Source: an uncultured Bacilli bacterium (GTDB lineage Bacteria > Bacillota_I > Bacilli_A > RF39 > UBA660). From it: a DNA stretch of 5,009 bases. Made by a program: the position numbers and the translations under genes. The notes below the pieces were generated by a model. The model was not told the origin of the DNA. It saw only the letters and a program-made list of their open reading frames with translations, and searched no databases. The stretch's first letter is position 1. Each line of letters starts with the position of its first letter. This document shows, piece after piece, positions 4,180 through 5,009 of this stretch. The stretch spans positions 1-5,009 of the forward strand of contig CANQUW010000073.1 in the NCBI GenBank assembly GCA_947627145.1. Direction: 5' to 3'.

Positions 4180-5009
4180 ATGAATGTTGTTATTAAAGTT
4201 GATGATGAAACTAAAAAGAAAATGATAGAATATTATAAAGATAAAAAAAGAGATAAACAAATTCCTTATGTAGTATTCCAAGCAGAAGATGAAGATACTG
4301 TTATTACAATGTATGAATCAGGAAAAGTAATGTTTCAAGGGGTAAGCGCTGATGTAGATGCATCTATGTGGGGAATGATTGAAAATAAAGATAAAAAAGA
4401 AAAAGAAACTATAGACAAAAAAACAAGCCCTTACTATAATTGTTCATCTGTTGGTAGTGATGAAGTTGGAACTGGAGATTACTTTGGTCCAATAGTAGTA
4501 ACTGCTTCTTATGTAAAAAAAGAAGATATAGAATTCTTAGAAAAACTAGGTGTTGCTGATTCTAAAAAACTAAGTGATGAAACAATCAAAAAAATAGCAC
4601 CCCAAATAGCAAAAAAAATTCCTTATCGTAGTAAAATACTAAGCAATAAGGAATATAACGAAAAACATACTTCAAGTTTAAATATGAATAAATTCAAAGC
4701 AGTTCTTCACAACAATGTTTTATATAATTTAATGCATGAAGAAGAACCAAAAGTTGATTATATAATCGTAGATGAATTTGCTAAAGAGAATAGATATTAT
4801 GCCTACTTGCAAGGTGTAAAAAACATCCAAAAAGATATTACTTTTATGACTAAAGCAGAAGATAAAAATCTAGCAGTTGCAGCCTCTTCTATAATTAGTC
4901 GTTATATCTTCTTAAAAGAGTTTGATAAAATATGTGATTCTATTCATATACCTCTTCCAAAGGGAGCAGGACGTGAGGTAGATAAAATAGGAGAAGAAGT
5001 TGTAGAAAA
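4180..5009 (+). CDS. rnhC: Ribonuclease HIII (3' end outside window)
   Basis: Cleaves the RNA strand of RNA-DNA hybrids such as R-loops and primers. About 276 residues are present without a stop; the family is about 300 long, so only the last few codons are missing. The N-terminal part (about 1-80) is the TBP-like substrate-binding domain specific to HIII. The catalytic domain starts with GSDEVGTGDYFGP (92-104). Likely metal ligands are D94 and E95, D198 (VDEF) and D228 (TKAED), placed as in Geobacillus RNase HIII. LAVAASSIISRY (231-242) and PLPKGAG further on are also typical. The SD GAGGTG precedes the ATG at 4180 by 6 nt. An ATG at 4184 is out of frame. It is divergent from cvpA, a neighbour also in Bacillus. 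Confidence 0.96.
   Translation, partial: MNVVIKVDDETKKKMIEYYKDKKRDKQIPYVVFQAEDEDTVITMYESGKVMFQGVSADVDASMWGMIENKDKKEKETIDKKTSPYYNCSSVGSDEVGTGDYFGPIVVTASYVKKEDIEFLEKLGVADSKKLSDETIKKIAPQIAKKIPYRSKILSNKEYNEKHTSSLNMNKFKAVLHNNVLYNLMHEEEPKVDYIIVDEFAKENRYYAYLQGVKNIQKDITFMTKAEDKNLAVAASSIISRYIFLKEFDKICDSIHIPLPKGAGREVDKIGEEVVE

Overview
The window comes from a very AT-rich, low-GC Gram-positive bacterium (Bacillota, Bacilli- or Clostridia-like). Supporting signs are strong purine-rich Shine-Dalgarno (SD) sites, sigma-A type promoters, a CIRCE operator, and a SpoVB-type flippase, CvpA and RNase HIII gene set. TGA is used as a stop and TGG for Trp, so the code looks standard. I cannot name the genus.

Left part (1-2220): a membrane-anchored protein of unknown function leaves the window on the minus strand (1-211). 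It diverges from a SpoVB/MOP-family lipid-linked polysaccharide flippase gene (424-1719, plus), which has no visible SD. That gene runs tail to tail, with overlapping stop codons, into a small heat-shock protein gene of the Hsp20 family (1716-2144, minus). The hsp20 promoter (TTGACT-17-TATAAT) is overlapped by a CIRCE element, so HrcA-type heat-shock control is likely.

Middle part (2220-3080): about 860 bases without an ordinary gene, and the most interesting stretch. It holds two apparently independent transcription units on the plus strand. RNA A (about 2323-2571) has a near-consensus promoter, a hairpin/palindrome at its 5' end, four tandem ~50-nt structured repeats that are much more GC-rich than the surroundings, and an intrinsic terminator. 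RNA B (about 2699-3005) has its own promoter. Its predicted 5' and 3' ends pair over more than 20 bp just before a T-tract. It also carries a hairpin reaching into an SD, and a 43-codon ORF for a cationic single-helix membrane peptide. Four short segments in RNA B can pair in two mutually exclusive ways. The layout resembles type I toxin mRNAs (hok- or aapA-like), but no antitoxin RNA is identified. A ~21-bp imperfect direct repeat of the 3' coding end of trxA flanks RNA B, hinting at insertion or duplication at the end of trxA.

Right part (3081-5009): cvpA and trxA form a tight minus-strand operon (1-nt gap). Its likely terminator lies inside RNA B, making the trxA 3' UTR antisense to the 3' end of RNA B. 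rnhC (RNase HIII) diverges on the plus strand and is cut by the window end. The rnhC/cvpA/trxA grouping recalls the Bacillus rnhC-zapA-cvpA-polX-mutS2 ... trxA region, without polX and mutS2 between cvpA and trxA.
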